From assembly GCF_900110775.1 (NCBI RefSeq), contig NZ_FOEP01000002.1, positions 248,001 through 312,000 of the forward strand: 64,000 nucleotides of DNA, written 5' to 3'. The translations under genes and the position numbers were made by a program. Below are positions 26,975 through 36,090 of this stretch, piece by piece (within the stretch, counting starts at the first letter, position 1; each line of letters starts with the position of its first letter). The notes under the pieces were generated by a model. It was not told where the DNA came from. It searched no databases and saw only the letters and a list, made by a program, of their open reading frames with translations. This stretch comes from Thalassovita taeanensis. Its GTDB lineage: Bacteria > Pseudomonadota > Alphaproteobacteria > Rhodobacterales > Rhodobacteraceae.

Positions 26975-27430
26975 CTACCGCCCGCTGTCGCGCTCCAACG
27001 CGTCCAACTCGTTCAGCAGATCCAGCAACTCATCCAGCTTGGCCGCACCAAAACTGTCGCGCAGCCATTGGTTCAACCGCTGACTTTCCTGCAGGTTGTC
27101 CACAATCAACTGCCGACCCGACCCGGTGATCGTCACCAACTGCTTGCGCCGATCCGTCGGATGCGGCGCGCGGCTGATCAGCACCTTGCCCTCCAGCGTC
27201 TGCAAAATCCGCGTCAGCGACGGCAGCAACAAACACGACCGCTCGGCAATCTCGGTCGGGTCCAGCGTGCCGCGCTCGTTCAGCACCCGCAACACACGCC
27301 ACTGCTGCTCGGTCACGCCAACATCGTTCAGCATCGCCCGGATCGGCCCCATGACCTTTTCGCGCGCGCGCAGCAGCGCAATCGGAAGCGAGCGATTCGT
27401 CTCGGGCGGGCTGTTCGGTTTCATATCCAT
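26975..27430 (-). CDS. hpaR: MarR family repressor of homoprotocatechuate genes
   Basis: A 151-residue winged-helix regulator. The segment VTEQQWRVLRVLNERGTLDPTEI and the recognition region CLLLPSLTRILQTLE match HpaR/HpcR, and the DRRKQLV wing is present. It is divergent from hpaF with 98 bases between, where a TTAACATGTTAA palindrome overlaps the hpaF -10 box. In enteric bacteria HpaR represses the meta-cleavage genes until an aromatic ligand binds; the same is expected here. Confidence 0.88.
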   Translation of the reverse strand: MDMKPNSPPETNRSLPIALLRAREKVMGPIRAMLNDVGVTEQQWRVLRVLNERGTLDPTEIAERSCLLLPSLTRILQTLEGKVLISRAPHPTDRRKQLVTITGSGRQLIVDNLQESQRLNQWLRDSFGAAKLDELLDLLNELDALERDSGR

Positions 27431-27473
27431 ATCTTTGTTTGCCCCGGTTTTTTCGCGCTGGCAATATCAGGGC

Positions 27474-27507
27474 TTGACGCCCCCACCCCATCTACTTAAC
27501 ATGTTAA
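27474..27507 (+). promoter_or_regulatory. hpa promoter with overlapping HpaR operator
   Basis: TTGACG at 27474-27479 and TAACAT at 27497-27502 are spaced 17 bases apart, a good sigma-70-type promoter facing hpaF. The 12-bp perfect palindrome TTAACATGTTAA (27496-27507) covers the -10 box, the expected position for a repressor. Assignment to HpaR follows from the divergent gene. Confidence 0.65.
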
Positions 27508-27528
27508 TCACAATTGCGGGGAGGAGAC

Positions 27529-27912
27529 ATGCCGCATTTCATCATCGACTATTCCGCCAATCTCGAGGATGCGGTGGATATCGCGGCCCTGTGCGACCTG
27601 CTGCGCCGCACCGCGATTGAAACCGGTGTGTTCCCGCTGGCGGGCGTGCGCGTGCGCGCCTTCGCCGCGACCCACGTCAGCATCGCCGACGGCGACCCCA
27701 AGCACGGCTATATCGACATCTCCATCCGCCTGCGCGCGGGCCGCGATCTGGACACCCGACAGCAGGCAACCACCGCAATCTTCGCCGCCGCCAAGGATTT
27801 CCTGGCCCCCGTGATGCAAACCCGCTCGCTGGCGCTGTCCTGCGAGATGCGGAATATCGACCCGGATCTGTCGCCCAAAACCGGCACGATCCGCGACCAC
27901 CTGAAAGGCTGA
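27529..27912 (+). CDS. hpaF: 5-carboxymethyl-2-hydroxymuconate delta-isomerase
   Basis: A 127-residue enzyme of the CHMI/tautomerase superfamily. Met-Pro-His at the start leaves Pro1, the catalytic base, after methionine removal. The body (FIIDYSANLED, RAFAATHVSIADGDPKHGYI) fits the family and length. It isomerises the ring-cleavage acid after HpaE. GGGGAGGAG lies just upstream of the ATG. First gene of the hpa operon, with a three-base gap to hpaE. Confidence 0.92.
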   Translation: MPHFIIDYSANLEDAVDIAALCDLLRRTAIETGVFPLAGVRVRAFAATHVSIADGDPKHGYIDISIRLRAGRDLDTRQQATTAIFAAAKDFLAPVMQTRSLALSCEMRNIDPDLSPKTGTIRDHLKG

Positions 27913-27915
27913 ACC

Positions 27916-29427
27916 ATGTCCGACCTGACCACCAATATCGACACGCTCGCGGGCTATCTGACGCGGTTTGCCGACACCGGCGTGCTGAACCGGATCGGCG
28001 GGCAAGACCTGCCCGCCCAAAGCGGCCTGACCTTCGATAACCACTCCCCGGTGGACGAAACCTTTATCTGCACCGTGGCCCAATCCGGCGCCGCCGATAT
28101 CGACGCCGCCGCACAGGCCGCCAAGGCCGCCTTTCCCGCATGGCGCGATATGCCCGCGGCGCAGCGCAAAGCCATCCTGCACAAGATCGCCGACGGCATC
28201 GTTGCGCGCGCCGAAGAAATCGCACTGTGCGAATGCTGGGACACCGGGCAGGCGCTGCGCTTCATGTCCAAGGCCGCCCTGCGCGGCGCGGCAAACTTCC
28301 GGTTCTTCGCCGACAAGGCCACCGCCGCGCGCGACGGGCAGCACCTGCCCTCGCCCACGCTGATGAATATCACCACCCGCGTGCCGATCGGCCCGGTGGG
28401 CGTGATCACCCCGTGGAACACGCCGTTCATGCTCTCCACCTGGAAAATCGCGCCCGCGCTGGCCGCAGGCTGCACCGTGGTGCACAAACCGGCCGAATTC
28501 AGCCCCGTCACCGCCCGCATCCTGATGGAGATCGCCGAACAGGCCGGCCTGCCCCCCGGCGTCTGGAACCTCGTGAACGGCTTTGGCGAGGATGCCGGCC
28601 GCGCCCTGACCGAACATCCCGACATCAAGGCCATCGCCTTTGTCGGTGAAACCAAAACCGGCAGCATGATCATGAAACAGGGCGCTGACACGCTCAAACG
28701 TGTGCATTTCGAACTGGGCGGCAAAAACCCCGTCGTGGTGTTCGACGATGCCGATCTGGACCGCGCTTTGGATGCCGCGATCTTCATGATCTACTCTCTG
28801 AACGGCGAACGCTGCACCTCCTCCAGCCGCCTGTTGCTGCACGCGCCGATTGCCGACGCCTTCACCGCCAAACTGATTGAACGCGTGAACCGGATCAAGG
28901 TCGGCCATCCGCTGGACCCGACGACCGAGGTCGGGCCACTGATCCACAAAACCCACTTCACCAAGGTGTGCAGCTATTTCGACATCGCCCGACAGGACGG
29001 CGCCACCATTGCCGCAGGCGGCGCAGCGCTGGATCAACCCGGCTACTACGTCAAGCCAACGCTGTTCACCGACGCGACCAATGACATGCGCATCGCGCAG
29101 CAGGAAATCTTCGGCCCCGTCCTGACCACCCTCACGTTTCAAACCGAAGCCGAGGCCCTCGCCATCGCCAACGATGTGCCATATGGTCTGACCGGCTATG
29201 TCTGGACCAACGACCTGACCCGCGCGCTGCGCTTCACCAACGCGCTCGAGGCCGGAATGATCTGGGTCAACAGCGAAAACGTGCGCCACCTGCCCACCCC
29301 GTTCGGTGGCGTCAAGACCAGCGGCATCGGGCGCGATGGCGGCGACTGGTCGTTCGAGTTCTATATGGAACAAAAACACATCGGCCTCGCGCTTGGTCAG
29401 CACGCAATCCCGAAACTTGGCGCGTAA
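27916..29427 (+). CDS. hpaE: 5-carboxymethyl-2-hydroxymuconate semialdehyde dehydrogenase
   Basis: A 503-residue NAD-dependent aldehyde dehydrogenase. Catalytic C300 sits in GERCTSSSRLL and E266 in ELGGKNPVVVFDDAD. The closing region with VNSENVRHLPTPFGGVKTSGIGRDGG and EFYMEQKHIGLALG is typical of HpaE. It oxidises the semialdehyde made by HpaD. Position between hpaF and hpaD supports the specific assignment over a generic dehydrogenase. Confidence 0.93.
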   Translation: MSDLTTNIDTLAGYLTRFADTGVLNRIGGQDLPAQSGLTFDNHSPVDETFICTVAQSGAADIDAAAQAAKAAFPAWRDMPAAQRKAILHKIADGIVARAEEIALCECWDTGQALRFMSKAALRGAANFRFFADKATAARDGQHLPSPTLMNITTRVPIGPVGVITPWNTPFMLSTWKIAPALAAGCTVVHKPAEFSPVTARILMEIAEQAGLPPGVWNLVNGFGEDAGRALTEHPDIKAIAFVGETKTGSMIMKQGADTLKRVHFELGGKNPVVVFDDADLDRALDAAIFMIYSLNGERCTSSSRLLLHAPIADAFTAKLIERVNRIKVGHPLDPTTEVGPLIHKTHFTKVCSYFDIARQDGATIAAGGAALDQPGYYVKPTLFTDATNDMRIAQQEIFGPVLTTLTFQTEAEALAIANDVPYGLTGYVWTNDLTRALRFTNALEAGMIWVNSENVRHLPTPFGGVKTSGIGRDGGDWSFEFYMEQKHIGLALGQHAIPKLGA

Positions 29428-29439
29428 GGAGGAACCACC

Positions 29440-30420
29440 ATGCCCGTCCCCGCCCCCGTCCTTTATCCCCCGTTCAACATCGTGCGCCTAAGCCACGTGG
29501 AATTCGGCGTGACCGATCTGGCCGCCAGCCGCGCGTTCTACGTCGATACGCTGGGCCTGCAAGTCACCTATGAAGATGACGAAAGCCTGTATATGCGCGC
29601 GATGGAAGAGCGCGGCCACCACTGCATCGCCCTGCGCAAAGCCGACAAACCCGAAGCCCGCGTGCTGGGGTTCAAGCTCTACGACACCCCCGACCTCGAC
29701 AAGGCCGCCGCGTTTTTCGCCGCCAAGGGCCTGCCGGTCGAATGGGTCGAACGCCCCTTCATGGGCCGCACCCTGCGCACCTGCGATAACTTCGGCATCC
29801 CGTTGGAATTCTACGTCCAAATGGACCGGCTCCCACCAATCCACCAGCAATACAAGCTCTACAACGGCGTCAAAGCCCTGCGGATCGACCATTTCAACAT
29901 GTTCACCAGCGACGTCGACGCCAGCGTGGCCTTCTATAACGAAATCGGCTTTCGCACGACCGAATACACCGAAGACGAAGACAGCCAGAAACTCTGGGCC
30001 GCCTGGATGCACCGCAAGGGCGGCGTGCACGACGTGGCCTTCACCAACGGGCTGGGTCCGCGACTGCACCACACCGCCTTCTGGGTACCGACCCCGCTGA
30101 ACATCATCGAATTGCTCGATCTGATGGCGACCACCGGCTATGTGGCCAATATCGAACGCGGGCCGGGGCGCCACGGGATCTCCAACGCCTTCTTCCTCTA
30201 TATCCTCGACCCCGACGGTCACCGGATCGAGATTTACTGTTCGGACTATCAAACCGTCGATCCCGATCTTGAACCGATCAAATGGGATCTGAAAGACCCG
30301 CAGCGGCAAACCCTCTGGGGCGCCCCCGCCCCGCGCAGCTGGTTCGAACACGGCAGCCTGTTTGCCGGGGTCGACCCCGTGGCCTCGGCCATGACCGCTC
30401 AACCAATCATCGCCCCCTGA
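29440..30420 (+). CDS. hpaD: 3,4-dihydroxyphenylacetate 2,3-dioxygenase (type I extradiol)
   Basis: A 326-residue vicinal-oxygen-chelate dioxygenase that opens the homoprotocatechuate ring. Two glyoxalase-like modules are visible (about 15-130 and 145-275). The metal ligands are H151 (DHFNMF), H210 or H211 (LHHTAFW) and E264 (RIEIYC), close to the known Brevibacterium and Arthrobacter enzymes. It is therefore not homologous to the type III HpaD of E. coli, although the reaction is the same. AAGGAGG precedes the ATG. Confidence 0.92.
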   Translation: MPVPAPVLYPPFNIVRLSHVEFGVTDLAASRAFYVDTLGLQVTYEDDESLYMRAMEERGHHCIALRKADKPEARVLGFKLYDTPDLDKAAAFFAAKGLPVEWVERPFMGRTLRTCDNFGIPLEFYVQMDRLPPIHQQYKLYNGVKALRIDHFNMFTSDVDASVAFYNEIGFRTTEYTEDEDSQKLWAAWMHRKGGVHDVAFTNGLGPRLHHTAFWVPTPLNIIELLDLMATTGYVANIERGPGRHGISNAFFLYILDPDGHRIEIYCSDYQTVDPDLEPIKWDLKDPQRQTLWGAPAPRSWFEHGSLFAGVDPVASAMTAQPIIAP

Positions 30421-30475
30421 CCGGGGCGGCGATTGCCCAGGCACGACCAATTTGGCCAAGACGAAAGAGGAAAAG

Positions 30476-31333
30476 ATGCGCTTTGCAACGGTAACGGCTG
30501 ACGAACAGCAACTCTACGGCGCGGTGATCGACGGCGGCTTTGTCGCGCTCTCGCCCGACTTCCCGCAATGGCCAACCCTGCGCGAAGTGATCGCCGCCGA
30601 CGCGCTGCCCACGCTGACCAAAGCCGCCACAGGCCGCGCCGTGACCCACCCCGAGGGCAGTTTCAGCTGGGACATCCCCATTCCCGCCCCCGAAAAAATC
30701 ATCTGCGTCGGCGTCAATTTTCCCGACCGCAACGCCGAATACAAAGACGGGCAGGACGCCCCCCCCAACATGTCGCTGTTCATCCGCTTTCCGCGCAGCT
30801 TCACCGGGCACGGCGCGCCGCTGATCCGCCCGCCCGAAACCCCGCAGCTCGACTATGAAGGCGAAATTGCCGTGATCATCGGCAAAGGTGGGCGGCGCAT
30901 CCCCCAAGATCAGGCCCTAAGCCACATCGCCGCCCTGACCCTGTGCAACGAAGGCACTCTGCGCGACTGGGTCCGGCACGCGAAATTCAACGTCACACAG
31001 GGCAAGAACTGGGACCGCTCCGGCGCCATGGGCCCGTGGATCGTGCCGTTTGAACGCCCCGATCAGATCACCGATGTGCAGCTGACCACCCGCGTGAACG
31101 GCGAGGTCCGGCAAGACGACCGCACCGGGCGCATGCTGTTCCCGGTCGCGCGCCAGATCGCCTATATCTCGACCTTCACCACGCTGGTTCCGGGCGACAT
31201 CATCGTCACCGGCACCCCCACCGGGGCCGGCGCGCGCTTTGATCCGCCGCGCTACCTCGTGCCCGGCGACGTGATCGAGGTCGAAGCCCAAGGCATCGGC
31301 ACCCTGCGCAACACCGTCGAGGATGAAACATGA
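30476..31333 (+). CDS. hpaG: Fumarylacetoacetate-hydrolase-family protein, HpaG type
   Basis: 285 residues. The FAH C-terminal domain is marked by ICVGVNFPDRNAEY, LDYEGEIAVIIGKGG and the GDIIVTGTPTGAG motif. In the homoprotocatechuate route such proteins decarboxylate and isomerise oxopentene-tricarboxylate. The E. coli enzyme is a tandem duplication of over 400 residues; here there is only one module, so either it acts as a dimer or covers one of the two activities. GAGGAAA lies before the ATG at 30476. ATGA overlap with hpaH. Confidence 0.85.
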   Translation: MRFATVTADEQQLYGAVIDGGFVALSPDFPQWPTLREVIAADALPTLTKAATGRAVTHPEGSFSWDIPIPAPEKIICVGVNFPDRNAEYKDGQDAPPNMSLFIRFPRSFTGHGAPLIRPPETPQLDYEGEIAVIIGKGGRRIPQDQALSHIAALTLCNEGTLRDWVRHAKFNVTQGKNWDRSGAMGPWIVPFERPDQITDVQLTTRVNGEVRQDDRTGRMLFPVARQIAYISTFTTLVPGDIIVTGTPTGAGARFDPPRYLVPGDVIEVEAQGIGTLRNTVEDET

Positions 31334-32130
31334 CCCCCGATCAGGCAAAAACCGCCGCCGAGGCGCTGTTTCAAGCCGAAACAACCGGTCAGCAGATCGG
31401 GCTTCTCTCGCTGGCCTATCCGGGGATGAGCATGGACGACGCTTACGCCGTGCAGGCCGCCCTGATCGCGCGGCGCAAACGCGCGGGCCACAAGGTGATC
31501 GGCTGGAAAATCGGCCTGACATCCAAGGCCATGCAACAATCGCTCAACATCGACATTCCCGACAGCGGCATGCTGATGGACGACATGCTGTTCTCCAATG
31601 GTGCGACCATTCCCGCCCGCCGCTTCATTCAGCCGCGGGTCGAGGCCGAGATCGCCTTCGTCATGAAAGCCCCGCTTGCGGGCGAAACCGTCACGCGGGC
31701 CGATGTGATCGCGGCAACCGACTATGTCACCCCATCGCTTGAAATCCTCGATACCCGCATCCTGCGGGCCGACCCGGCAACTGGCAAGACGCGGATCATC
31801 ACCGATACGATCTCGGACAACGCCGCCAACGCGGGTCTGGTTCTGGGGGATCACCGCCACGCCATCGACACCGTCGATCTGCGTTGGGTCGGCGCCATCG
31901 TCAGCCGCAACGCCGAGGTCGAAGAAACCGGACTGGGCGCAGGCGTCCTGAATGACCCGGTCGAAGGGATCGTCTGGCTGGCACGGCGGATGAACACCTA
32001 CGGCCAGCGGATCGAAGCGGGCCAGATCATCCTGTCCGGCAGCTTCATCCGCCCGATCGAAGCCCCCTCCGGCGCGCAAATCAGCGCAGATTTCGGCAGC
32101 TTCGGCACGGTCGGCATTCAATTCGCCTGA
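31330..32130 (+). CDS. hpaH: 2-oxo-hept-4-ene-1,7-dioate hydratase
   Basis: A 266-residue member of the 2-keto-4-pentenoate hydratase family, which adds water to the pathway intermediate before aldol cleavage. GWKIGLTSKAMQQ, GMLMDDM and the acidic VEAEIAFVM motif are present, and the end GTVGIQFA is typical. It is the last gene of the operon; no HpaI aldolase follows, since the next gene is on the other strand. Confidence 0.9.
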   Translation: MTPDQAKTAAEALFQAETTGQQIGLLSLAYPGMSMDDAYAVQAALIARRKRAGHKVIGWKIGLTSKAMQQSLNIDIPDSGMLMDDMLFSNGATIPARRFIQPRVEAEIAFVMKAPLAGETVTRADVIAATDYVTPSLEILDTRILRADPATGKTRIITDTISDNAANAGLVLGDHRHAIDTVDLRWVGAIVSRNAEVEETGLGAGVLNDPVEGIVWLARRMNTYGQRIEAGQIILSGSFIRPIEAPSGAQISADFGSFGTVGIQFA

Positions 32131-32145
32131 GGCCCCACCCGGTTC

Positions 32146-32172
32146 ACATTTTCAAAATGTCCCCGCCAGAGG
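32146..32172. repeat. Inverted repeat and possible degenerate intergenic repeat after hpaH
   Basis: ACATTTT-C-AAAATGT (32146-32160) is a perfect 7-bp inverted repeat around one base, followed by CCCCGCCAGAGG. The second part resembles the CTCCCGCCGGAGG part of the repeat at 26922. It may end the hpa transcript. Confidence 0.45.
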
Positions 32173-32204
32173 CATCCACCGCCACAGCCGAAAACCGCCC
32201 GTCC

Positions 32205-33200
32205 CTACGTTGCGCGACGGCTGCCAAACCCTGCCAGTCGCGACAGCCCCAACCGCTGCACCACTTGGTCCAGCAGCACTGGCAGCCCAATCCCGCAGCC
32301 AACACCAAGCAACAGATGCAGCGCCAAACCTTCCTGCCCCAGCTTCAGCAGCACCACCCGGACCACCGCAAGAACGATGATATGCGTCAGATACACCGGC
32401 ATGGTCCGCTGCCCCAACCAGGCCAGCGCCGCACCTGGCTGCACCCCCGCCGTGCGCCCGACCAGAACCGTGAACCCCAAGACCGCCGCCAAGGCCAGCA
32501 ACTGCCCCGCAGGCGGCACCGGCACCGCCCCCCAAATCCACACCAACCCCTCGGTGCCGACCAGCAAAAGCACCGCCAGCCCCAACGGAAATCGCCCGTC
32601 CAGAAGCTCTGCCCTGCGGCTGGCCAAAATCACCCCCGCCAGAAAATAGGGCGCATTTTCAAGCACATTCACCAAACCACCGGGATCGAACCCCATGGCG
32701 AAATACCCCAGTGCAGCCAAGGCCAGCACGATCAGAACCGGCTCGGTCCGGGCGCGGAACAGCCTGTGCAGAGCGTATGTCACAACCTGCAACACGAACA
32801 ACGCCCACAGGAACCAGAACACGCTTTTGGGCGGCGCCGGATACATCAGCAACCCGATCAGATCGACCGGCGCCCGCCCCTCTCCCGCCGCCATCAACGC
32901 CAGCGCCTCGACCCAGGACCACAGGACCAGCGGCCACAAAAGGCTCTCTGTCCGGCCGCGCAAAAATGCGCCCGGCGCGGCAACGGCCTTGAAAAACAGC
33001 CCCGACACGAAAAAGAACACAGGCATGTGGAACAGATAAATCGCGTTTTCCACCGCGCTGAACAGACGCTCATCCGGGATCAGCCCCGCGCCCTCCAACC
33101 CGATCCAGCAATGCCCCAGCACCACCAGAACAATCGCCGCGCCCTTGACCGCGTCAAAACCGCTGTTGCGTCGCAGGATTGCGTCGGGGGGCTGTGTCAT
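32205..33200 (-). CDS. Acyltransferase 3 family membrane protein
   Basis: A 331-residue integral membrane protein with about ten hydrophobic segments. The opening FDAVKGAAIVLVVLGHCWIG followed by LFHMPVFFFVSGLFF is the acyltransferase-3 signature with the conserved histidine. Such enzymes O-acylate sugars, glycans or lipids; the substrate is unknown. It is divergent from the FAD oxidoreductase gene with a 133-base gap and has no obvious glycan cluster around it. Confidence 0.85.
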   Translation of the reverse strand: MTQPPDAILRRNSGFDAVKGAAIVLVVLGHCWIGLEGAGLIPDERLFSAVENAIYLFHMPVFFFVSGLFFKAVAAPGAFLRGRTESLLWPLVLWSWVEALALMAAGEGRAPVDLIGLLMYPAPPKSVFWFLWALFVLQVVTYALHRLFRARTEPVLIVLALAALGYFAMGFDPGGLVNVLENAPYFLAGVILASRRAELLDGRFPLGLAVLLLVGTEGLVWIWGAVPVPPAGQLLALAAVLGFTVLVGRTAGVQPGAALAWLGQRTMPVYLTHIIVLAVVRVVLLKLGQEGLALHLLLGVGCGIGLPVLLDQVVQRLGLSRLAGFGSRRAT

Positions 33201-33333
33201 TGTCCGTCCTGTCTGCCGTTTCGCCTGCTGAACGCGCTGATAATCAGCCCGACACAGGTGCGTCAAGCCCTTGCTCCCTTGCCAATCCCCGCCATTCCAC
33301 AGACAGATGGACCGCACCACCGAGGAGACTACG

Positions 33334-34737
33334 ATGATTGAACAGCTGCGCGCAATTCTGGGCGACGACCACGTACTGACCGGACAGCAGATCGCCCGCT
33401 GGACCCAGGACTGGACCGGCGCCTATCATTTTCAGCCGCTGGCCGTTGTGCGCCCCGCGAACACGGAACAAGTCTCTGCCGTCGTGAAGCTGGCCAACCG
33501 CACCGGCACCCCAATCGTGCCCGTCTCGGGCAACACCGGCCTGACCGGCGGCACGCGCGCCGACGGCGCCGTGATGCTGTCGCTCGACCGCATGAACGCC
33601 ATCCGCGACATCCGCCCCGATGCCCGCATCGCGATCGTCGAGGCGGGCGTGATCCTGTCCACCCTGCACGACGCCACCGAAGCGCAGGACCTGATTTTCC
33701 CGCTGACATTCGGCGCCAAGGGCTCGGCCATGATCGGCGGCTGCCTGTCCACCAACGCCGGCGGCTCGAACGTGCTGCGCTATGGCAACACCCGCGATCT
33801 GGTCCTCGGGATCGAAGCCGTGCTGCCCACCGGCGAGGTGATGACCCTGATGAGCGAACTGCACAAGGACAACTCTGGCTACAACCTCAAACACCTGCTG
33901 ATCGGGGCCGAAGGCACGCTGGGCATCATCACCGCCGCTGTGCTGAAACTGCACACCAAACCGCGCGCCTATGCCACCGCCATGGTCGCGGTTCCCTCGC
34001 TGAATGACGCGCTGACCCTGCTCAACCGCCTGCAAGAGGCCACAGGCGGCGGGGTCGAGGCATTTGAATACATGCCGCGCGCCTATATCGAAGGGCACCT
34101 GGCAAAATTCCCCGACGCCCGCGCGCCCTTCGATCAGACCTTTGATGTGAATATCCTGGTCGAGGTCGGCGCCACAGCGCCCCGCGATTGCACGGTCGGC
34201 CCCGATGGCCAAACCCCCGTCGCCAGCTATCTCGAGGAAGTGCTGGCCGACATGTTCGAAAACGGCAGCATTCTCGATGCGGTCGTGGCCCACAACCACG
34301 CCCAGCGCGCCGAGATGTGGCAACGCCGCGAGGTCGCCGCCGAGATCGCCCTCGCCCACAGCCCGATCGTGAACAACGACATCGCCGTGCCGATCGACAA
34401 AGTCGCGCTTTTCCTTGAACAGATCGAAGCCCGCATGCCCGCGCTGGACGCGGGCGCAACAGCCATCACCGTGGCGCATCTGGGCGACGGCAATGTGCAT
34501 TACACCGTCTGGCCAACAAGCCTCGACCCCGTGGTGCACGACGCCATCATGGAGGCGGTCGAGGATGTCGTCCTTGAGCTTGGCGGCAGCTTCTCCGCCG
34601 AACACGGCATCGGCACCTCGAAACTGCCCTCGATGCGGCGGCGCAAGAACCCGGTCGCGCTGATGGCGATGCGGGCGATCAAGACGGCGCTGGACCCCAA
34701 CGGAATTCTCAATCCCGGCAAGGTCCTGCCCGACTAA
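33334..34737 (+). CDS. FAD-linked 2-hydroxyacid dehydrogenase (D-lactate/D-2-hydroxyglutarate type)
   Basis: A 467-residue FAD enzyme. The PCMH FAD-binding domain (about 35-215) contains VPVSGNTGLTGGTRADG and GGCLSTNAGGSNVLRYG. The C-terminal domain carries the metal-site motifs HLGDGNVHY and EHGIGTSK. Relatives oxidise D-lactate, glycolate or D-2-hydroxyglutarate. GAGGAG precedes the ATG. Its stop lies one base from the hemE stop on the other strand. The substrate is not resolved. Confidence 0.9.
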   Translation: MIEQLRAILGDDHVLTGQQIARWTQDWTGAYHFQPLAVVRPANTEQVSAVVKLANRTGTPIVPVSGNTGLTGGTRADGAVMLSLDRMNAIRDIRPDARIAIVEAGVILSTLHDATEAQDLIFPLTFGAKGSAMIGGCLSTNAGGSNVLRYGNTRDLVLGIEAVLPTGEVMTLMSELHKDNSGYNLKHLLIGAEGTLGIITAAVLKLHTKPRAYATAMVAVPSLNDALTLLNRLQEATGGGVEAFEYMPRAYIEGHLAKFPDARAPFDQTFDVNILVEVGATAPRDCTVGPDGQTPVASYLEEVLADMFENGSILDAVVAHNHAQRAEMWQRREVAAEIALAHSPIVNNDIAVPIDKVALFLEQIEARMPALDAGATAITVAHLGDGNVHYTVWPTSLDPVVHDAIMEAVEDVVLELGGSFSAEHGIGTSKLPSMRRRKNPVALMAMRAIKTALDPNGILNPGKVLPD

Positions 34738-34738
34738 T

Positions 34739-35773
34739 TCAGCAGCCGCGCACCGTGTCGATCATCAACTGCACGTTCTCGGGGTCAGCGTCTGGCGTGA
34801 TGCCGTGACCAAGGTTGAAAATATGCGGCCCGTTGCGGAATGCCTCGACAATCCGGCGGGTCTCATCGACCAAAGCCTGCCCGCCGGTGACCATATGCGA
34901 TGACTTCAGGTTGCCCTGCACGCAGCCATCGACCTGCACATGTTCTGCCGCCCATTCGGCCGTCACGCTGTCATCCACCGCCACGCAATCCGCCCCGGTC
35001 GCCTTGGCAAAGCCGATATATTTATCGCCCGCCTCGCGTGGGAACGCGATCACCGGAATGCCCGGATGCCGCTTCTTCAACTCTGAAATGATGTATTTCG
35101 CAGGCGCCAGCGCGTATTTGTCAAAATCTTCGCCCTTCAGCGACCCGGCCCAGCTGTCGAACAGCTTGACCACCTCGGCCCCCGCCTCGATCTGCGCCGA
35201 CAGGTAATCCACGGTCGAGGTCGTCAGAAGCTCGATCAGCCCCTCGAATACCGCCCGGTTTTCCGCCTTCAGCGCATGTGCCGGTCCCTGATCCTTCGTC
35301 CCACGCCCGGCAATCATATAGGTCGCAACGGTCCACGGCGCACCCGCGAACCCGATCAGCGTGGTTTCCTTCGGCAAGTCGCGCTTCACGCGCCGTACCG
35401 TGTCATAAATCGGGTTCAGCACCTCGTGAATCGCATCGCCCCCGGTCAGGGCCGCCAGTTGGTCCGCCGTTGTCGTGGTCGACAGCCGCGGCCCCTCGCC
35501 GGTCACGAACCACAGATCCGCGCCCAGCGCCTGCGGCAACAGCAGGATATCGGCGAACAGAATCGCCGCATCAAAGCCATAGCGCCGGATCGGCTGCATC
35601 GTGACCTCGGCCGCCAGCTCGCTATTGTAACACAGCGACAGGAAATCCCCCGCCTGCGCCCGCGTGGCGCGGTACTCGGGCAGATATCGCCCCGCCTGAC
35701 GCATCATCCAGATCGGTGGCGTGTCCAGTGTTTCACCAGCCAACGCGCGCAATATCTTCTTCTGCTCAGACAT
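34739..35773 (-). CDS. hemE: Uroporphyrinogen decarboxylase
   Basis: Converts uroporphyrinogen III to coproporphyrinogen III in heme and chlorophyll synthesis. 344 residues, with the signature [17 protein letters not shown] near residue 20, a conserved Asp in [10 protein letters not shown], and [13 protein letters not shown]. Length matches the family. It is divergent from hemC across 317 bases that contain a TGCAT triple repeat, which could coordinate both genes. Confidence 0.96.
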   Translation of the reverse strand: MSEQKKILRALAGETLDTPPIWMMRQAGRYLPEYRATRAQAGDFLSLCYNSELAAEVTMQPIRRYGFDAAILFADILLLPQALGADLWFVTGEGPRLSTTTTADQLAALTGGDAIHEVLNPIYDTVRRVKRDLPKETTLIGFAGAPWTVATYMIAGRGTKDQGPAHALKAENRAVFEGLIELLTTSTVDYLSAQIEAGAEVVKLFDSWAGSLKGEDFDKYALAPAKYIISELKKRHPGIPVIAFPREAGDKYIGFAKATGADCVAVDDSVTAEWAAEHVQVDGCVQGNLKSSHMVTGGQALVDETRRIVEAFRNGPHIFNLGHGITPDADPENVQLMIDTVRGC

Positions 35774-36090
35774 GAGGCTCCCCTTTTTCTCATCGGTTCG
35801 TCCCCTTCCTTCGGCAGGATGTCAAGCCGCGCGCGCAGTTTTCGCGCCCCTCACGTCCATAGGCCGCATGACACGCGGCAACGCCCGCTTTGTTAATCTG
35901 GAAAAACCGCGCGCACCGTCTGCATCCGATGTGCATGATCTGTGCATGTCGATCATATCGCCAATTTTGGGCCGCAGCCCTTGTTAACCTGGGCTTTCGT
36001 GGCGATTCGGCCCCGGCGGGGCAATCTGTCCCGCCCCGCAATCCGCATGGGTGCTTGTCAGATCACCGCACCATGGCTAGAGCTTGGCGC
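35774..36090. other. hemE-hemC divergent intergenic region
   Basis: 317 bases without a convincing gene. It holds the TGCAT array at 35921-35948, a TTGTTAACC motif near 35981, and an inverted repeat GCGGGGC-N10-GCCCCGC at 36016-36039 in the hemC leader. Promoters for both heme genes must lie here, but no strong -35/-10 pair is evident. Confidence 0.6.
35921..35948. repeat. Three TGCAT units at exact 11-bp spacing, second copy
   Basis: TGCATC at 35921, then TGCATG at 35932 and 35943, the same order, spacing and TGTGCATG-N3-TGTGCATG core as at 8270-8297. Here it lies between the divergent hemE and hemC, a position suited to an operator. Eleven-base spacing puts the units on one face of the helix. 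Confidence 0.75.

Noticed and set aside
27508-29403. A 631-residue antisense open frame over hpaF and hpaE
   Set aside because: Gly/Val/His-rich shadow of two recognised genes; no motif or ribosome-binding site.
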